Source: Streptomyces typhae
GTDB taxonomy: Bacteria; Actinomycetota; Actinomycetes; Streptomycetales; Streptomycetaceae
Assembly: GCF_009755605.1 (NCBI RefSeq)
Contig: NZ_WPNZ01000006.1
Span: forward strand, 186,001 to 250,000
Reading direction: 5' to 3'
DNA length: 64,000 bases
Shown: positions 61,879 to 64,000 of the stretch, piece after piece
Layout: each line of letters opens with the position of its first letter
Numbering within the stretch: position 1 is the stretch's first letter
Notes under the pieces: model-generated
The model's input: the letters and a program-made list of their open reading frames with translations, nothing else
Told to the model about the DNA's origin: nothing
Database searches by the model: none
Made by a program: the position numbers and the translations under genes

Positions 61879-61960
61879 CCCGTACCGCCGTCCCGGAGTG
61901 ACCCGTGCCGCTCCGGGCGGCCCGTCCGGTGAAGGGCCGGGCGGCCCGTCCGGTGAAGGG
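61862..61960. repeat. Two tandem duplications after the beta-propeller gene
   Basis: A 23-bp unit (61862-61884, 61885-61907) copies the gene end, including the stop (TGA 61876-61878 and again 61899-61901), with two mismatches. Directly after it, a 24-bp unit (61913-61936, 61937-61960; core gggcggcccgtccggtgaag) is repeated perfectly. Confidence 0.93.
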
Positions 61961-61973
61961 GTTCGGCCATCGG

Positions 61974-62004
61974 TTGATCGGCGCGGTGCGTACGGCAGTA
62001 GAGT
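61974..62004 (+). promoter_or_regulatory. Probable ung promoter
   Basis: TTGATC (61974-61979) and TAGAGT (61999-62004) are separated by 19 bases and match Streptomyces housekeeping -35 and -10 patterns. The GTG start lies eight bases after the -10, implying a leaderless or near-leaderless mRNA. Confidence 0.6.
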
Positions 62005-62012
62005 GACGCTCC

Positions 62013-62690
62013 GTGGCACCACGACCTTTGCATGAAATCGTCGAAGCCGGCTGGGCCAAGGCCCTGGAGCCGGTGGCCGAACAGATCGCCTCCATGGGTG
62101 ACTTCCTGCGCGCGGAGATCGCCGCGGGCCGCACCTATCTGCCGTCCGGAGCGAATGTGCTGCGCGCCTTCCAGCAGCCGTTCGACGAGGTGCGCGTGCT
62201 GATCGTCGGACAGGACCCGTACCCCACACCCGGGCACGCGGTCGGTCTGTCCTTCTCGGTGGCGCCCGACGTCAGACCGCTGCCCGGCAGCCTGATCAAC
62301 ATCTATCGCGAGCTGAACAGCGACCTGGGCCTGCCCCAGCCGTCGAACGGCGATCTGACGCCGTGGACACGGCAGGGCGTGCTGCTGCTCAACAGGGCGC
62401 TCACGACCGCCCCGCGGAAGCCCGCGGCGCACCGCGGCAAGGGCTGGGAGCAGGTCACCGAACAGGCGATCAGGGCGCTCGCCGCGCGCGGCCGGCCGAT
62501 GGTGTCGATCCTGTGGGGCCGCGACGCCCGGAATCTGCGGCCGCTGCTCGGCGAGCTGCCGTCGGTGGAGTCCTCGCACCCCTCGCCCATGTCGGCGGAC
62601 CGCGGCTTCTTCGGGTCGCGGCCGTTCAGCCGCGTCAACGACCTGCTGGCGCGGCAGGGCGCCGAGCCGGTGGACTGGCGGCTGCCGTGA
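62013..62690 (+). CDS. ung: Uracil-DNA glycosylase
   Basis: This 225-aa family-1 UDG removes uracil from DNA in base-excision repair. The water-activating loop [20 protein letters not shown] contains the catalytic Asp, and the Leu-intercalation loop is present as [19 protein letters not shown] with the catalytic His. Length and start fit the family. Translation likely begins at GTG 62013 on a leaderless or near-leaderless transcript. Its stop overlaps the next gene (GTGA). Confidence 0.95.
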   Translation: MAPRPLHEIVEAGWAKALEPVAEQIASMGDFLRAEIAAGRTYLPSGANVLRAFQQPFDEVRVLIVGQDPYPTPGHAVGLSFSVAPDVRPLPGSLINIYRELNSDLGLPQPSNGDLTPWTRQGVLLLNRALTTAPRKPAAHRGKGWEQVTEQAIRALAARGRPMVSILWGRDARNLRPLLGELPSVESSHPSPMSADRGFFGSRPFSRVNDLLARQGAEPVDWRLP

Positions 62691-63664
62691 CGGAGCGGGC
62701 GCTCGTCCTCGGTGTGGACTCCGGCGGTTCTGGGCTGCGGGCCGTCCTCGGCGGGGCGGACGGCGCCCTGCCGCCGTGCGCTCCGGTACGGTCGCAGGCT
62801 CCGGTGCGCACCGGAGCCGACGGCATCGACGCCAGCCACATGATGGAGCAACTCGCGCCCATGGTCCGGCAGTTGCTGGGCGCGACGGGCGGCGGGCGGA
62901 TCGTCGCGGCGGCCGTCGGTGCGGCCGGCCTCGCGACGCTCGGCGACGACCTGCGCGCCCGGTTGCCCGGCGCGCTCGCCGAGGTGTTCGGGGTGCGGCG
63001 GGTGGCGCTCGCCGCCGACGCCGTGACCGGCTACGCGGGCGCCCTCGGCGCGCGGCCCGGCGCCGTCGTCGCCGCGGGCACCGGCCTGATCGCCATGGGC
63101 ACCGATCTGACGGGCTGGCGGCGGGTCGACGGGTGGGGCCATCTGCTCGGCGACTGCGGCAGCGGCGCCTGGATCGGCCGGGCCGGCCTGGAGGCGGCGA
63201 TGCGGGACCTCGACGGGCGCCGCGGCGGCTCGGCCGCGCTGCGCGCCCGCGCCGAGAAGGTATTCGGCGGCCCGCTGGCGGACCTGCCCGCGCAGGTGTA
63301 TCCGCGGGCGGACCGGCCCGCCGTGCTCGCCTCGTTCGCACCCGAGGTGGGGCGGTGCGCGGCGGACGGCGACCCCGTGGCCGCCGGTGTCCTGCGGGAG
63401 GCCGCCGGACACATCGCGGACACGGCGGTCGCGGCCTGCCCGCCCGGCGGGGCCTGCGATATCTCCCTGACCGGCGGCCTGTTGAAACTCGGCGCCCCGC
63501 TCATGGAGCCGCTGGAGGCCCGCCTGACGGAACGTCTCCCGCACGCCCGCCGCGTCCCGGCCGCCGGCGACCCCCTCGACGGCGCCGTCCGCATCGCCAC
63601 CGACCTCGCGGCGAACACCCTTGCGCTGCCCCGGGACCCGCGCCTGCTGTACGTGGCGGAGTGA
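62687..63664 (+). CDS. BadF/BcrA-type ATPase, N-acetylglucosamine kinase-like
   Basis: This 325-aa member of the ASKHA (sugar kinase/Hsp70/actin) superfamily has phosphate-1 ([15 protein letters not shown]), phosphate-2 ([14 protein letters not shown]) and [20 protein letters not shown] motifs, as in eukaryotic-type GlcNAc kinases. The adenosine motif appears as [11 protein letters not shown]. It probably phosphorylates an amino sugar. GTG 62687 overlaps the ung stop, so the two are co-translated, although the functional link is unclear. Confidence 0.83.
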   Translation: MTERALVLGVDSGGSGLRAVLGGADGALPPCAPVRSQAPVRTGADGIDASHMMEQLAPMVRQLLGATGGGRIVAAAVGAAGLATLGDDLRARLPGALAEVFGVRRVALAADAVTGYAGALGARPGAVVAAGTGLIAMGTDLTGWRRVDGWGHLLGDCGSGAWIGRAGLEAAMRDLDGRRGGSAALRARAEKVFGGPLADLPAQVYPRADRPAVLASFAPEVGRCAADGDPVAAGVLREAAGHIADTAVAACPPGGACDISLTGGLLKLGAPLMEPLEARLTERLPHARRVPAAGDPLDGAVRIATDLAANTLALPRDPRLLYVAE

Positions 63665-63908
63665 CCCGGCACCCGACGGGGGGCGGGGCGGTCGCGCGCA
63701 CCGGCGTACGACCCCCGGGGCGCCCGGAGCACCGCGCACCGAAGCACGGATTCCGCCCGCTTCGCACGTCACGTACGACCACACCAAACACACAAATCAC
63801 CTCGCGCCGCAGGGCCCTCTCCCCACCCACCCGACAAAGCGGACTAATACCGCTGACCTGCACCCTCCCCGAACAGCGGAGCCCCGCAAGCCAGTAGCAT
63901 GCGGCGCC

Positions 63909-64000
63909 ATGAGCTCCCCCACTGGGCCCGCATCGGGCCTGCCCGTACGAATGCCGCGCCCCCGTCAGCCGGGCCGGCACCGCCGCCCGGAGCCCGTCGC
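63909..64000 (+). CDS. Start of an unidentified gene (cut by the window edge)
   Basis: ATG 63909 opens a frame running off the right edge: MSSPTGPASGLPVRMPRPR followed by a basic, Pro-rich stretch. A -10-like TAGCAT lies at 63893-63898, ten bases before the ATG, so it may be leaderless. The N-terminus resembles one I associate with Streptomyces sirohydrochlorin chelatase-like (CbiX) proteins, but 30 residues are too few to be sure. The gap 63665-63908 shows no other gene. Confidence 0.5.
   Translation, partial: MSSPTGPASGLPVRMPRPRQPGRHRRPEPV

Noticed and set aside
1..64000. tRNA/rRNA genes, insertion sequences, integrase/att sites, replication origin
   Set aside because: No transposase or integrase motifs, no tRNA-like cloverleaf with CCA-adjacent arms and no DnaA-box cluster were seen by reading; a tRNAscan or ISfinder run would be needed to exclude small cases.

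Overview
The window is GC-rich actinobacterial chromosome, almost certainly Streptomyces. Codon third positions are nearly all G or C, GTG starts and 4-base stop/start overlaps are common, and the gene families are typical of the genus: fused SecDF, a ClpP3/ClpP4 pair beside a ClgR/PopR-type regulator, MocR and LAL regulators, a BTAD protein, LVIVD and DUF305 proteins, and many Tat or Sec exported enzymes. No rRNA, tRNA, CRISPR array, insertion sequence or prophage was seen.

Layout. 0-8.2 kb: a truncated oxidoreductase, a PAP2-diacylglycerol kinase fusion, a divergent MocR/LysE pair, a B3/B4 protein, a second LysE-type protein, a CDF metal exporter and an acetyltransferase. 8.2-14.6 kb: a GntR/HutC regulator, an acetyltransferase, an aldo/keto reductase, an HTH-TPR regulator and a secreted M64 metallopeptidase. 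14.6-20.4 kb: SecDF, a secreted orphan, and popR-Nudix converging on clpP3-clpP4. 20.6-28.5 kb: a secreted protein-arginine deiminase, a PhoD phosphatase with a coupled partner, and a NarL-type two-component system. 28.6-36.4 kb: exported proteins (glycoside hydrolase-like, an S1 protease fold with Ser replaced by Ala, LVIVD, DUF305) and a ferredoxin-NADP reductase-like flavoprotein.

36.4-40.75 kb is the most unusual stretch. It reads as the wreck of a radical-SAM RiPP gene cluster: a frameshifted S9 peptidase, a frameshifted precursor-like small gene, a B12/radical-SAM maturase cut to its first ~70 codons, a P450 missing its N-terminal half, and an intact MFS exporter. 41.4-49.4 kb holds a huge beta-propeller amidohydrolase, an LAL regulator and a BTAD protein. 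49.9-54.0 kb is a three-gene operon (alpha/beta hydrolase, caspase-like protease, unknown 494-aa protein) divergent from terD; it is the best candidate here for a poorly described intact system. 54.9-64 kb: a phosphotransferase, two coupled CNNM/CorC membrane proteins, an ArsR regulator with a small membrane protein, mmuM, a beta-propeller protein, ung, a sugar-kinase-like ATPase and the start of one more gene.

A recurring theme is local tandem duplication. Several genes (aldo/keto reductase, phosphotransferase, mmuM, beta-propeller protein, and the histidine kinase/response regulator junction) end or begin inside short tandem repeats that copy the stop or start codon. Others (LysE-like, MocR, histidine kinase) carry expanded in-frame repeats as linkers. 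Promoter regions of secDF, popR and clpP3 hold 14-, 21- and 24-bp repeat arrays.
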